From NCBI GenBank assembly GCA_029255685.2, contig CM055319.2, positions 33,319,068 through 33,383,067 on the forward strand: a stretch of 64,000 bases of DNA. The letters run 5' to 3'. Of this stretch, positions 11,377 through 21,842 are shown in pieces. Within the stretch, counting starts at the first letter, position 1, and each line of letters begins with the position of its first letter. This stretch comes from Silene conica (Eukaryota; Streptophyta; Magnoliopsida; Caryophyllales; Caryophyllaceae). Under the pieces are notes generated by a model. That model searched no databases and was not told the DNA's origin. It was given only the letters and a program-made list of their open reading frames with translations. Position numbers and translations under genes: made by a program.

Positions 11377-13012
11377 AACTTCCCCAAACCAAACCTTTGC
11401 TTGTCCCCAAGCAAAAAGTGTAACAAAGAAGGACTAAAAAGATAGGAGTTAAACACGAACAAGTAATCCGTCGACTCAAACATCTAAAGCAAGTGAATCA
11501 TCACTAAATGTCAAATCCTAAGGCAAACGAATCTAAACATGCTTCATAAAGCGGTTGGACTTTGGACTTTGCAAGATTATCTAAACTGGACTCTCACGGG
11601 TCGCTCAATCGCTCAAATAAACACAAGGCAATATATAGTGCAAGATAGGAAGAATCGAGATCACTTACCTAACTGCGACCTATAAGAACATGCATGCAAT
11701 CTAACATGAATAGAGTCTCTACAACCGTACGAACGCATTCCCACACTTTAATGACCATGACACATGCCGAGGATAGTTATGGGATATGTGAGGCTATGGG
11801 TAAGAAGGTGATGAAAATGAATTTGGCAAAAACTGGAGTTAAAAGCCAAGCTAGTAACCATGAGAACCAAATTATATATATATCTCTCAACTTCATACTC
11901 AATACATCAATACACAACAATGTACATTGGGTGCATCCAACTCTCAATACTTCAAACACTTATCAACCTCCCATAAGATACGATATAAAAAACATGGGAG
12001 TAGAAAAATCGTTAATTGATTTCTTCAACTTTTCACACATGACTTTTTTTCCTTTTTTTTCTTTTCTTCTTTTTCTTTTTCATGCCACTTTTCTGCATTT
12101 CTCTTTTTCTCCCTTCTCTTTCTCTTTTTTTTTCCATCTTTTTTTCCCCTTTTTTTTCCTTTTGCATCTCATCTGTTCTCCTTTTTTTTCACCCATTCTT
12201 CGTTTTGACAAGATAAAGCAACCAAAATGCAAAACAACACATTCCCAAAATGCTACCATTACTAACTCGGCTAGGGTGGGCAAAATCATGGATTGTAGCT
12301 ATATGGGACAATAAATAGGCAAATTTGGCTTTGTGAAACTTACGGGTAAGACTAAAAAAAGGGAAACATCTACCACATGTGTCAACAAACCGCAAACCCG
12401 AATGCATACAGGTATAAAGAAGACTGAACTCATGTTTATGCAAATTGATGTTACATGTCTCATAAGGAGTAACTACTCACTTTCCTAGATGAACCGGTCC
12501 TGAATGTCACCGGTTGTAGTCTCTAATTCCTTAGAAAGTTATTGTAGGTTGCCAGAATATCAAATCCAGTCTACTTGTCCAACATGCTTTGAAACGAGAT
12601 TCGAGAAAATTGCCAAAGAACTTGCTAAAAGATGTGAAACAATTACCTAGTTTGAGTTTTCTGACGGTTTAACAGCACTGAGAAACTCCAAACTGACTCG
12701 ATCTAGTATGCAAAAGTAAACGTGAGTTTTTTTTATTTGGTAATTTTAGGATGCAAGGGAAATGATAAAACAATGCATACGTGAATGAAACGTGATAACA
12801 GAAATGTAAAAAAAACAATATGCAGACCAGATATGGATGCATAACCTCCCCAAACCAAACCGTACAATGTCCTCATTGTACAAAGTAAAGGAAAAGAAAT
12901 GCAAACTAAAGAGAGTGAGTCAGAAACTTACAAGAATGCGCGCACCACAGACCTCCCCAAACCGAACCAGATATGGGAGGTAATCAGAGACTCGATCGAG
13001 TCATTTGTCGCA
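11377..13012 (-). other. A2 3' untranslated region
   Basis: No convincing coding sequence. Read on the minus strand it parallels the Athila 3' region at about 23810-24929, sharing the ACCGGTGACATTCATGACCGG-like block and the downstream homopurine tract (here a long pyrimidine run at 12046-12190 on the plus strand). The shared 3' region shows A2 derives from the same lineage. Confidence 0.7.
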
Positions 13013-14005
13013 TCAGCAAGCGACGAAGTAGCGGCTGATAGAATGTACATAATCAAAACAGCTCAAAGCCCTTAGAAGTCGGTCAAAAATCTGCGCATGT
13101 GCTACACAAAAGCATAAGTAGCACCAGCAGTTAATAGGAGCAAATAAAAACAAAGTGAAATACCGTATCACCTTGCTAAGCTTTCTTTCACAGCTCCTGT
13201 AAAAATCAACCGAATAATTCCACCCTTTAGCCGAGGGTGGAACACCGAAGCTCAAATCACAGGAAAACAGAGAGTTGGAGACCACAGAAACATTTAACAA
13301 TGAAAACACATGAGTAGAAATAACCTGCTTAGACGGGTATTCTACGTGAGGTGGAGGAGTCCAGTGTGCAATAGGAGAAGGTGGGTGGTCATCCCAAACG
13401 AAAGGGGCAGTAAAGTCAAATGTGTTAACGGGGTCACCCATAATATGCTCATCTACAATATGGTCATATTTGTCCCATTCGACCTCAAGACCTTCCAATC
13501 GCCAATCCTCACTATCCTTATTGAAAGACTCGTCACAAAAGGGGTTCTCTATAAGGTTCGTCAAGTCTTCCTCACATGGTTCGATGTCTGTAAAATTGTC
13601 ATAGAGACGGTCTAGACTATCCTCGAAGAAGGGATTATCAATTGAGCCTATAGTGTCCTTCTCTATGGTTCTGTCAACGTCATTTTCATTCTGTAAAATG
13701 CTTTCTACGGTCTCACTCACCCCCTCAACCATGTCTGACAGAAGTGAGAAAGTGGGTTTGATACTCTCAATGGCAAACCAGTCAAAGAATTCCAAAAGCT
13801 CATTCACAGGTTTCCCACTAAAATCTCCCTTACCTATTGAGAAGAGGTAAGATCGTGTAGGGTCATTCATACCCCGGATGATAGACAAGCAAATCTGGAG
13901 GGCAGTCAAAGTTCCATAATTCAACGTATTCAGCCACTCCTCGAACCTGTCTATGTAAGCACCAAATGATTCGTCTTCACCCTGTGGAAACTGGATGTAA
14001 GACAT
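13013..14005 (-). CDS. A2 gag-like protein, 330 aa
   Basis: The only long reading frame of A2, starting about 75 bases downstream of the primer site. Residues 1-80 have the look of the retrotransposon gag fold (Q-G-E-D-E-S, then Y-x-D-R-F-E-E-W, followed by a helix-rich stretch ending near FFDWFA), comparable to the Athila gag at residues 200-260. The middle (about 90-190) is strongly acidic, with repeated NPFFEDS/NPFCDES-like text. The last 60 residues are aromatic- and cysteine-rich and hydrophobic and could contain a membrane-like segment. There is no zinc knuckle, protease or polymerase. I infer a shortened structural protein of a non-autonomous element; whether it is translated is unknown. 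The gag match is from pattern only. Confidence 0.6.
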   Translation of the reverse strand: MSYIQFPQGEDESFGAYIDRFEEWLNTLNYGTLTALQICLSIIRGMNDPTRSYLFSIGKGDFSGKPVNELLEFFDWFAIESIKPTFSLLSDMVEGVSETVESILQNENDVDRTIEKDTIGSIDNPFFEDSLDRLYDNFTDIEPCEEDLTNLIENPFCDESFNKDSEDWRLEGLEVEWDKYDHIVDEHIMGDPVNTFDFTAPFVWDDHPPSPIAHWTPPPHVEYPSKQVISTHVFSLLNVSVVSNSLFSCDLSFGVPPSAKGWNYSVDFYRSCERKLSKVIRYFTLFLFAPINCWCYLCFCVAHAQIFDRLLRALSCFDYVHSISRYFVAC

Positions 14006-14080
14006 TAGAATGGCCTCAAGGAACAGAAGTTCCTTGAGACATAAGACAAACTAAAATAAAGCAAATAAAATATCACCGTC

Positions 14081-14098
14081 TCCCCGGCAACGGCGCCA
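14081..14098 (-). other. A2 primer-binding site (tRNA-Asp)
   Basis: Reverse complement of TGGCGCCGTTGCCGGGGA, five bases inside the LTR ending at 14104. Identical to the host Athila primer site. Confidence 0.93.
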
Positions 14099-14103
14099 AA
14101 ATT

Positions 14104-15646
14104 TGACACGGCTGTCGCAACCCTATCAAAGATAACCAACTGGCCTAACTAATGTAGTAAGGAAGTCGGGATCGTATCCACAGGGAGACAGATATGAATT
14201 CTAAAAGCTAAACTAGAGTCCGTCAAGGTAACCAGATTCTGGGGGTTTTGATTGTTTGTTTTAACTAAACTAAAAGTAGTGAAGGATGAGAGAAAAGAAA
14301 AGCGTAAACAAAGTAGTGTGAAAATAATAAGGGAGAGAAAACTAGGATAGTCGGTTCACCAATGATTGTGTAACGATAGGGGGTTTAGGTCGCAGATAAG
14401 TCGCAATTACCGGTCTAAGGGGTAGTGAAAAGGTCCTCTCGGATCGCTATTCGCCCTAGAATGCTTCTAGCGGGCTCTCGCAACTTACTAGGGCACTCTA
14501 ATGTTTGTAGCAGGTCTAACCCTCACCAGGCTTTCGATCTTAGGTCGGGGTTTTACCAAATCAACTAATCAATCATGCGCATTAATTGACTAATCGCTAT
14601 CAAATGCTACAATTAACAACAGAGACTTATAAATGTGAACTAGTCTAAACCTAATCAAGATTCGTCACAATTTCATAGGATCCCTTATATCCTAGTCAAG
14701 GAAATTAGCTATGCATAAAGGGATTAACAATTGAAATGAAAGAAATAACTAAAGGGGAAATCATGATCGCGATATAAATAATGACAAGAGAAAATAAGAG
14801 CAAAGAAAGAAGATTACCAATCATCCAAAAGGAATTGAGTACAAAATTCCGGAAGATTAGATATTACAAGTTTTAAGGAGAAATAAAATGAAAACTACTA
14901 ACTTAAAAGTTTATCTAAGCAAAAGTAAAGTGACAGAGTAAAAGTGAAAGAAAGGGTGAAAGATCCAAGATAGATCACCTAAAAAACACTGAAAAGCTGC
15001 TTTTAAAACGAGTTTAGTCTGACTCCAAACTGATAACCTAATGGGCTTAGGTTAATCTTGGGCTTCGGGGAAATAAACTGGTCGATCGACTTGGAAACTG
15101 GTCGATCGACTTCCTTATCGACCAAATGTGGTCGATCGACTAAAAGTGTGGTCGATCGACTTATGTATCGACCAGAATTGGTCGATCGACTGAAGTTTGT
15201 CGAACAGATTTCCTGCAATGCGCACTGAACTTAAAACAGCTGCCATTTCTTTGTTACTCAGGAAAATCAAGCGTTTTTGGTGGCGTTGGAAATCTAAGAG
15301 AATAAGCTTTCATCTCCAATTTGAATCACTCGATTATCATTTCTAGAACTCGAGTTATGGCTCTTCAAAGTAGGCACTAGCGGTGTGTAGCTCTTCTTTC
15401 GCTCGATAGACTTCCATTACTTCTACGCGAATCTCAAGATGGTAGTAACAAGCTCCGACTCAACTCTTCTCCTAAATTCATGCATGGGGACATGTTTTAG
15501 GCTTGATTATGATCTTCTCCGGCTCATATCTGCAAATAACACAAGACAAACCAAAGTAGACTATTCGGGGGACATTTGTAGTAAAACGCTACGAAATAAG
15601 CATGGAAATGCGTGCTAATAAGCATGGAAATGCGTGCTAATATGGC
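14104..15646 (-). mobile_element. A2 5' LTR, outer end missing
   Basis: Nearly identical to 9885-11376 but complete at its inner end (TGACACGGCTGTCGC at 14104). The outer 30 bases that should end in GCATCA are gone, and the sequence passes directly into the Athila gag leader (TCATATTCC at 15647). A 22-bp tandem repeat (AAGCATGGAAATGCGTGCTAAT twice, about 15598-15641) lies next to the break. Confidence 0.88.
15081..15190. repeat. GTCGATCGAC array, A2 right LTR
   Basis: Five perfect palindromes at 15081, 15101, 15131, 15151 and 15181, a strict 20/30/20/30 alternation. The 20-base spacers hold a TATCGACC half-site. Confidence 0.96.
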
Positions 15647-15692
15647 TCATATTCCTTGAGGCAGTTCTCATCCTTTCCTTTAGTTTCTGTTT

Positions 15693-18600
15693 ATGCCCAG
15701 GTCCAACAGGTCCGAACTCTTACCGTTTGATCCCGAACCTGAGAAGACTTTTCGCGCTTTACGAAACTTCTGGAAGGAAATACGTCAAGCAGAGGATTTG
15801 CAAACTCTTGATTCCATCTACGAAGAATTTTCTAATTCTCACGAAGAAGGACTCTCCGAGTTCGATACCTTTGCAGAAGAGACTTCAGTGTTCGTAGCTG
15901 ATATTCCTGTACCCGTCACGATGCCGAAACTGTGTACTCATTCCGAGCCCTCACCCGATTCCATTCCCAAGGGATTTCAACTCCCTACTGCTACTAATGG
16001 AAACTTTGATATTCGCCCCTCTTACATAAATCTGGTGGAGCGAAATCAATTTCGGGGAGTGAGCGGCGAAGACCCCGGAAAGCATATGGAGACATATACT
16101 GACTATTGCTCAACCATACCACTCACCGCTGGAGTTACGCAAGAACAAGTTAAGGAGGTTCTTTTTCCCTTCTCCTTGTTAGACGGAGCTCGTGAGTGGT
16201 ACCGTGATCTTGACAAGGAAGCTGCGGGAGTGACTGACTGGAATTCTCTTGCCCTAGCCTTCTACAAAAGGTACTACCCTCCACAGCGAACAAATGCCCT
16301 AAGGGGGCAAATCACTAGTTTCAAACAGTTACCTACCGAGACCCTTTACGAGGCATTTTTCCGCTTCAAGAAACTTATCCGCTCTATTCCTCATCACGGG
16401 TTCGAGAAATGGTTTTTGTGCAACCAATTTTACAATGGGTTGTACGATGACCATCGTGCTATTTTGGATGCCTCATCAAATGCGCGATTTCAAAAGAATG
16501 TAGATGACGATAAGGGGTGGAATGTGATTGAAGAGATGGCGACTCATACTGCTGAGTACGGAAATCCTAGGGGTGGAGCTAGGCCAAGTGTTGGAGGGAA
16601 TGATAATAGTGCCCTTGTAGCCCAGTTACAAGCCATGAATGCTAGGTTTGACCGTTTGGAGATGGGTCAAGGCTCGGGAAACCAACAAACTGTGAATGCC
16701 ATGGTGCAGCAAGAAGTAACTTGTGATAGGTGTGGAGTAGGGGGACATATCGCAGCTGAGTGTATGTCCGAAAAGGAGCAAGTCCTAGCTTTTCAAAGCT
16801 ATAGACAGAGTGGTCCCTTCTCTAACACTTACAATGAAAGAACAAGAGAACACCCTAACTTCTCTTGGCGAAATCAGAATGTTTTGAATCCCACAACTTT
16901 ACCACCTCCACAACAATCCACATACATACCACCTCACCGTTCCAACCAACAACAATCTTTTCAACAACCACCTTTCCAAAAACCACCATCCTTTTCACCA
17001 CCACAACCACAACAACCGGTACCTCAGAATGTTGGTGAGATTGCAGAATTGATGGGTATGCTACAATCCCTTATGGGTCACGTGATGAAGAGTGACCAAG
17101 CTAAGGAAGCATCTATCAAAATGCTTGAAACTCAAGTTGCCCAATTGGCATCTAACCAATCGACAAGGCAACCCGGTTCCTTGCCTTCGCAACCCGATAA
17201 GCCACGCGATTCGGTTAATGCGATCCACTTGCGAAGTGGAACATCTTATGAAGGTCCTCAAATGCCAACTGATGATGGACAAGAAGTGTTAGTAGAGGAT
17301 GTTGCTGAATCCGAGAACGAAGAGGAAAATAGCACGCACGAAGATGCTGACAGAGGACGACGGTCGATCGACCAAAACTGGTCGAACGCAAAGTCGATCG
17401 ACCAAAATCAGTCGATCCAAAAGTCGATCGACCAAAACCAGTCGATCGACCAACCTTCTGGTCGATCGACCAGATCGCCCCCTGCAGAAAGTCGATCGAC
17501 TGCTCCTGACGCTGAAAGGATCGTTTCTGATGCCACAAGGCTTGCTCATCCAGTTTCCGACAAGGGAACCGCTGTTTCTCGCATCCCAGTGACCGTTCCA
17601 TTTCCAAGCAGATTAAGGAACACAAAAATGGAGCAACAATTTGGTAAGTTCATGGAGGTCGTCAAGAATTTACAGGTAACTGTTCCTTTCACCGAGTTAA
17701 TCACTCAAGTACCCTCCTATGCCAAGTTTATGAAAGACATATTGACTCGTAAGAGAAGCTTTAATGAGGTGGAGACTATTGCTTTTACCGAAGAGTGTAG
17801 TGCACTCCTACAAAGTAAATCTCCACCAAAATTGAAGGACCCGGGTAGTTTTTCAATTCCTGTTACTATAGGTACCCTTGTAATAGACAAAGCTTTGTGT
17901 GATTTAGGGGCAAGTGTTTCTGTTATGCCCTATTCGGTCTGTGAAAAGTTGAACATGGGTAGTCTCAAAGTCACAAGTGTGACTCTTCAAATGGCTGATA
18001 GATCAGTAAAGAGACCTCTAGGTGTTTTAGAGGATGTCCCTGTTAGGATAGGTAAATTCTTTATACCTGTCGACTTCATTGTCCTAGATATGGCTGAGGA
18101 CACCCAAATCCCAATAATTTTGGGTAGACCCTTCCTACACACTGCAGGAGCCATTATTGATGTCAAACAGGGGCGTTTGACTCTTGAGGTAGGGGATGAT
18201 AGAGTGACCTTTAATCTAGCTAACACACTAGCTAAACCTATGATTGAAGACACTTGCTATGCCATCGACATTATTGATGAATCCATGTTTGATTTTTGGT
18301 CGGGTTCCCTAATTGGGGACCCGTTAGAAGTTCTAATGGTTCTTGATAGTTTTGCAGAAGATGCACAGGTTGACTTTACCATGATGAAGAGGGCATTAAA
18401 AGGAAGACAATACACCCTCGAGAAAGGTGAGACGGTTGATGCGATAATGAAAACCTCTTATACTGAAGAGGTAACAAAACCAGAACTCAAACCCCTCCCC
18501 TCCCATCTCAGGTATGTTTTTCTTGATGATCTTGAACTTTATCCTGTCATAGTTAGTTCTAAACTTGATGCTGGCCAACTCGCTGACTTGTTGGTTGTTT

Positions 18601-21392
18601 TGAAAAAGAATAAGAAAGCTATGGGATACAGTTTAGATGACTTGACAGGTATTAGTCCTGATTTCTGCATGCATCGAATCAACCTGGAAGAAGGTCACAA
18701 ACCTCGTGCGCAAGGTTTACGCCGGCTAAATCAGAATATGCAGGACGTGGTAAGGAAAGAGGTGATGAAACTTCTAAATGCAGGTATAATTTATTCTATT
18801 TCTGACTCTAATTGGGTAAGCCCAGTTCACGTAGTTCCTAAGAAAGGAGGGACTACTGTAATTAGAAATGATAAGAATGAACTAATACCAACTAGGACTG
18901 TGACTGGGTGGCGGATGTGTATTGACTATAGGCAGTTGAATACAGCCACTAAGAAAGACCATTTCCCTCTCCCTTTCATTGACCAGATGCTAGAGAGATT
19001 GGCATCCCACAAGTTTTTCTGTTATTTGGATGGGTATTCGGGATTCTTTCAGATTCCCATTCACCCTGATGACCAAGAAAAGACTACCTTTACTTGTCCC
19101 TATGGTGTTTATGCATATCGCAGGATGCCATTCGGTCTCTGTAATGCCCCTGCCACCTTTCAAAGGTGCATGATGGGAATTTTTTCCAAGTATATCGAGT
19201 CAATCATGGAAGTCTTTATGGATGACTTCAGTGTGTATGGGTCTGATTTTTCTTCTTGTTTATCTAACCTTGATAAAATCTTGCAGAGATGCATTGAGGT
19301 TAACTTGGTTTTGAACTGGGAGAAATGTCATTTCATGGTGAACGAGGGTGTTGTTCTTGGTCATTTGGTTTCAGATAAGGGTATACAGGTAGACAAAGCA
19401 AAAGTGCAGGTGATAGAGCAATTACCTCCTCCCATTAACGTCAAGGGGGTTAGAAGTTTCCTTGGTCACGCCGGGTTTTATCGCCGGTTTATCAAGGATT
19501 TTTCTAAAATTGCTAAACCACTTACACGTTTGCTGATTAAAGATGTGTTTTTTGATTTTTCTGACGAGTGCCTTAATGCTTTCAACAGGTTAAAGGAAGC
19601 CTTGATCACCGCGCCCATAATCCAAGCACCGGATTGGGAGCTCCCTTTTGAGATAATGTGTGACGCGAGTGATTACGCGGTTGGCGCAGTGCTAGGCCAA
19701 AGGAAGGGAAAAGCTCTGAGTGCAATCTACTATGCAAGTAGAACATTGGATGAGACGCAGGTCAAATATGGTACCACGGAAAAGGAGATGTTAGCCGTGG
19801 TATATGCATTAGAGAAGTTCAGGTCGTATTTGCTAGGATCAAAAGTGATCATTTTCACTGATCACACAGCCCTGAAACAACTCTTGGCAAAGAAGGATGC
19901 CAAACCGCGGTTGCTGAGATGGGTACTCCTGATTCAGGAATTTGATTTGGAGATCCGGGACAAGAAAGGTTCTGAAAACCTTGTTGCTGACCATTTGTCT
20001 CGATTGGAGTTACAAAATGAGGGAGACATTCTTCCTATCAATGATTTCTTTCCTGACGAGAGTTTGCTTGCTTTATCTATTTCTGAGATCCCTTGGTATG
20101 CTGACTTTGCCAACTTTATTGTAGGTAATCTTCTACCCCCGGATTTGAGTTTTCAACAGAGAAAGCGATTCCTCCACGATGTGAAGCGTTATTTTTGGGA
20201 TGACCCCTTTCTTTTCAAAGAATGTGCTGATGGACTGTACAGGAGATGCATCCCACAGTGGGAGACAAAAGCTATTCTGGAGGCTTGTCATTCCTCCTCT
20301 TATGGCGGCCACCACGGTCCATCCCGGACCGTGGCTAAGGTACTTCAATCTGGTTTCTTTTGGCCTACCATGTTTTATGATGCTAAAATGTTTGTTTCCT
20401 CTTGTGATGCCTGTCAACGCACTGGTAACATTTCCAGGAGGCACGAGATGCCTCAGGTTGGCATCTTGGAAGTTGAGGTTTTTGATGTTTGGGGAATCGA
20501 TTTTCAGGGTCCTTTCCCGTCATCTAAGGGAAACAAATATATCCTCGTAGCTGTCGATTACGTGTCAAAATGGGTAGAGGCCGTTGCTTCAGTCTCTTGT
20601 GATGCTAAGACTGTCGTGTCTTTGTTTAAAAAGATCATATTCCCACGATTTGGTGTGCCACGTATTGTCATAAGTGATCGTGGCATGCACTTTAGGGATA
20701 ACAAGTTGTCAACTCTTTTCACTAAGTATGGTGTTTCACATCGTCGAGGTGTGGGATATCATCCCCAAACTAGCGGGCAGGTTGAGGTCTCCAATAGGGA
20801 GATCAAGGAAATCCTAGCCAAGGTAGTGTCTAAGTCAAGAAAGGATTGGAGTATGAAGTTGGATGATACCCTCTGGGCCTATCGTACTGCTTTCAAAACT
20901 CCAATTGGCACATCACCTTATCGACTAGTCTATGGTAAATCGTGTCATCTACCTGTGGAGTTGGAATTCAAAGCTTGGTGGGCAGTGAAAGAGCTCAACT
21001 TTGACCCTAAGTTGAGCGGTGAAAAGAGACTTTTGCAGCTTGATGAGCTGGAGGAGTTTAGGCTTAATGCCTATGACAGTGCACGGGTCTACAAAGAAAA
21101 GACAAAGAGGTGGCATGACAAGAAAATCCTCATTCGTGATTTCAAAGTGGGAGAAAAGGTGCTTCTGTACAACTCCAGACTTCGCCTATTTCCAGGTAAG
21201 TTAAAGTCTAAATGGTCTGGTCCTTTCACCATCACTAACGTGTCTAAGTTTGGTGCAGTAGAAGTTGAGAATGCCGCAGGGGAAAAATTCAAAGCCAACG
21301 GACATCAAGTCAAACACTATCGAGATCGAGGGGAAGTGATTGGAGTGGTTGAGGTGTTGTACCTAGAACCACTTGACGTTGCCGAGTTTTGA
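15693..21392 (+). CDS. Athila gag-pol polyprotein, 1899 aa
   Basis: An uninterrupted polyprotein. Visible order: gag (about 90-320); CCHC zinc knuckle at 344-357; Gln/Pro-rich linker; a serine-isoleucine-aspartate-glutamine repeat tract at about 557-602; aspartic protease with the Athila-style D-L-G-A catalytic motif at 737-740; reverse transcriptase with MCIDYRQLN at 1075 and F-M-D-D at 1175-1178; RNase H around D1324; integrase with an HHCC zinc finger (H1533 to C1571/C1574) and the catalytic triad D1603, D1662, E1698, giving the canonical D(35)E spacing. All key residues are present and there is no internal stop, so the protein could be functional. The ATG at 15693 is followed by an Athila-like FDPE motif and was chosen for that reason. 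Expression may be impaired because A2 separates the LTR promoter and primer site from this ORF. Confidence 0.95.
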   Translation: MPRSNRSELLPFDPEPEKTFRALRNFWKEIRQAEDLQTLDSIYEEFSNSHEEGLSEFDTFAEETSVFVADIPVPVTMPKLCTHSEPSPDSIPKGFQLPTATNGNFDIRPSYINLVERNQFRGVSGEDPGKHMETYTDYCSTIPLTAGVTQEQVKEVLFPFSLLDGAREWYRDLDKEAAGVTDWNSLALAFYKRYYPPQRTNALRGQITSFKQLPTETLYEAFFRFKKLIRSIPHHGFEKWFLCNQFYNGLYDDHRAILDASSNARFQKNVDDDKGWNVIEEMATHTAEYGNPRGGARPSVGGNDNSALVAQLQAMNARFDRLEMGQGSGNQQTVNAMVQQEVTCDRCGVGGHIAAECMSEKEQVLAFQSYRQSGPFSNTYNERTREHPNFSWRNQNVLNPTTLPPPQQSTYIPPHRSNQQQSFQQPPFQKPPSFSPPQPQQPVPQNVGEIAELMGMLQSLMGHVMKSDQAKEASIKMLETQVAQLASNQSTRQPGSLPSQPDKPRDSVNAIHLRSGTSYEGPQMPTDDGQEVLVEDVAESENEEENSTHEDADRGRRSIDQNWSNAKSIDQNQSIQKSIDQNQSIDQPSGRSTRSPPAESRSTAPDAERIVSDATRLAHPVSDKGTAVSRIPVTVPFPSRLRNTKMEQQFGKFMEVVKNLQVTVPFTELITQVPSYAKFMKDILTRKRSFNEVETIAFTEECSALLQSKSPPKLKDPGSFSIPVTIGTLVIDKALCDLGASVSVMPYSVCEKLNMGSLKVTSVTLQMADRSVKRPLGVLEDVPVRIGKFFIPVDFIVLDMAEDTQIPIILGRPFLHTAGAIIDVKQGRLTLEVGDDRVTFNLANTLAKPMIEDTCYAIDIIDESMFDFWSGSLIGDPLEVLMVLDSFAEDAQVDFTMMKRALKGRQYTLEKGETVDAIMKTSYTEEVTKPELKPLPSHLRYVFLDDLELYPVIVSSKLDAGQLADLLVVLKKNKKAMGYSLDDLTGISPDFCMHRINLEEGHKPRAQGLRRLNQNMQDVVRKEVMKLLNAGIIYSISDSNWVSPVHVVPKKGGTTVIRNDKNELIPTRTVTGWRMCIDYRQLNTATKKDHFPLPFIDQMLERLASHKFFCYLDGYSGFFQIPIHPDDQEKTTFTCPYGVYAYRRMPFGLCNAPATFQRCMMGIFSKYIESIMEVFMDDFSVYGSDFSSCLSNLDKILQRCIEVNLVLNWEKCHFMVNEGVVLGHLVSDKGIQVDKAKVQVIEQLPPPINVKGVRSFLGHAGFYRRFIKDFSKIAKPLTRLLIKDVFFDFSDECLNAFNRLKEALITAPIIQAPDWELPFEIMCDASDYAVGAVLGQRKGKALSAIYYASRTLDETQVKYGTTEKEMLAVVYALEKFRSYLLGSKVIIFTDHTALKQLLAKKDAKPRLLRWVLLIQEFDLEIRDKKGSENLVADHLSRLELQNEGDILPINDFFPDESLLALSISEIPWYADFANFIVGNLLPPDLSFQQRKRFLHDVKRYFWDDPFLFKECADGLYRRCIPQWETKAILEACHSSSYGGHHGPSRTVAKVLQSGFFWPTMFYDAKMFVSSCDACQRTGNISRRHEMPQVGILEVEVFDVWGIDFQGPFPSSKGNKYILVAVDYVSKWVEAVASVSCDAKTVVSLFKKIIFPRFGVPRIVISDRGMHFRDNKLSTLFTKYGVSHRRGVGYHPQTSGQVEVSNREIKEILAKVVSKSRKDWSMKLDDTLWAYRTAFKTPIGTSPYRLVYGKSCHLPVELEFKAWWAVKELNFDPKLSGEKRLLQLDELEEFRLNAYDSARVYKEKTKRWHDKKILIRDFKVGEKVLLYNSRLRLFPGKLKSKWSGPFTITNVSKFGAVEVENAAGEKFKANGHQVKHYRDRGEVIGVVEVLYLEPLDVAEF
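17363..17500. repeat. GTCGATCGAC array inside Athila coding sequence
   Basis: Perfect palindromes start at 17363, 17393, 17423, 17441, 17461 and 17491, with half-sites (GTCGAACG, GTCGATCC) at 17381 and 17411. The first four are in one reading frame and encode repeated Ser-Ile-Asp-Gln-Asn. The last two are in another frame and encode Arg/Ser-Thr. The tract is in the linker between gag and protease. Confidence 0.95.
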
Positions 21393-21842
21393 GGAAAGTT
21401 AGAGGTCGTGCGGGACCCTTATAAATCAGCGCTTTCCGGGAGGCAACCCGGCTTGTAATTTGAAGTTTTGTTTAGTTTCGAACTTTTTAGACTCAGACTT
21501 TAGTTGTTTTTAAGAACTTTTTGTGGTAGTAGTGGAGTTCTAGGTGTTTTTACTGAAGAATTGCAGGTGTTTTAAGCAACGGAAGTCTTAAGGAAATGTT
21601 AAAACGGACGAAAATCAAAGAAACGAGCTCCAGATGGTCGATCGACCGTTGTTAGTCGATAAAAGAAGTCGATCGACCAAAAGTGGTCGATACCGAAAGT
21701 CGATCGACCGTATCTGGATTCGCACGAAGTCCTTTCAGTCGACTTAGCCGATCGACCAATTTCAGTCGATACCATAAGTCGATCGACCAAAATCAGTCGA
21801 CAACGTAAGTCGATCGGCTGGTCTGTTCGCGAGAGATTTGAC
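21393..21842 (+). other. Athila pol-ORF3 intergenic region
   Basis: 450 bases without a gene. The second half holds another palindrome array. The first half has GC-richer text (GGGAGGCAACCCGGC at about 21438) but no motif I recognise. Subgenomic RNA or splicing signals for the next ORF might lie here, although none can be identified by eye. Confidence 0.6.
21637..21818. repeat. GTCGATCGAC array between pol and third ORF
   Basis: Perfect sites at 21637, 21668, 21699 and 21778 and one-base variants at 21747 and 21809. The dominant interval is 31 bp, each spacer carrying a GTCGATA- or GTCGACA-type half-site. Confidence 0.93.

Larger units (their letters stand above)
9885..15646 (-). mobile_element. 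A2: inverted gag-only Athila relative
   Basis: Lies on the minus strand between the Athila primer site and gag. It has its own LTR pair (9885-11376 and 14104-15646), its own tRNA-Asp primer site (14081-14098) and one 330-codon ORF, but no pol. Its LTRs and 3' untranslated region resemble those of the host Athila element, though clearly of a different subfamily: its LTR starts TGATGCGTGCATTTT rather than TGATGCATGCCATTT. Both outer ends are trimmed. About 27 bp are missing at the left and 30 bp at the right, and no target duplication is visible. Confidence 0.85.

Noticed and set aside
11694..12314. 206-codon open frame on the plus strand
   Set aside because: It is antisense to the A2 3' untranslated region and half of it is a pyrimidine tract coding Phe/Ser/Leu runs; no domain is visible.
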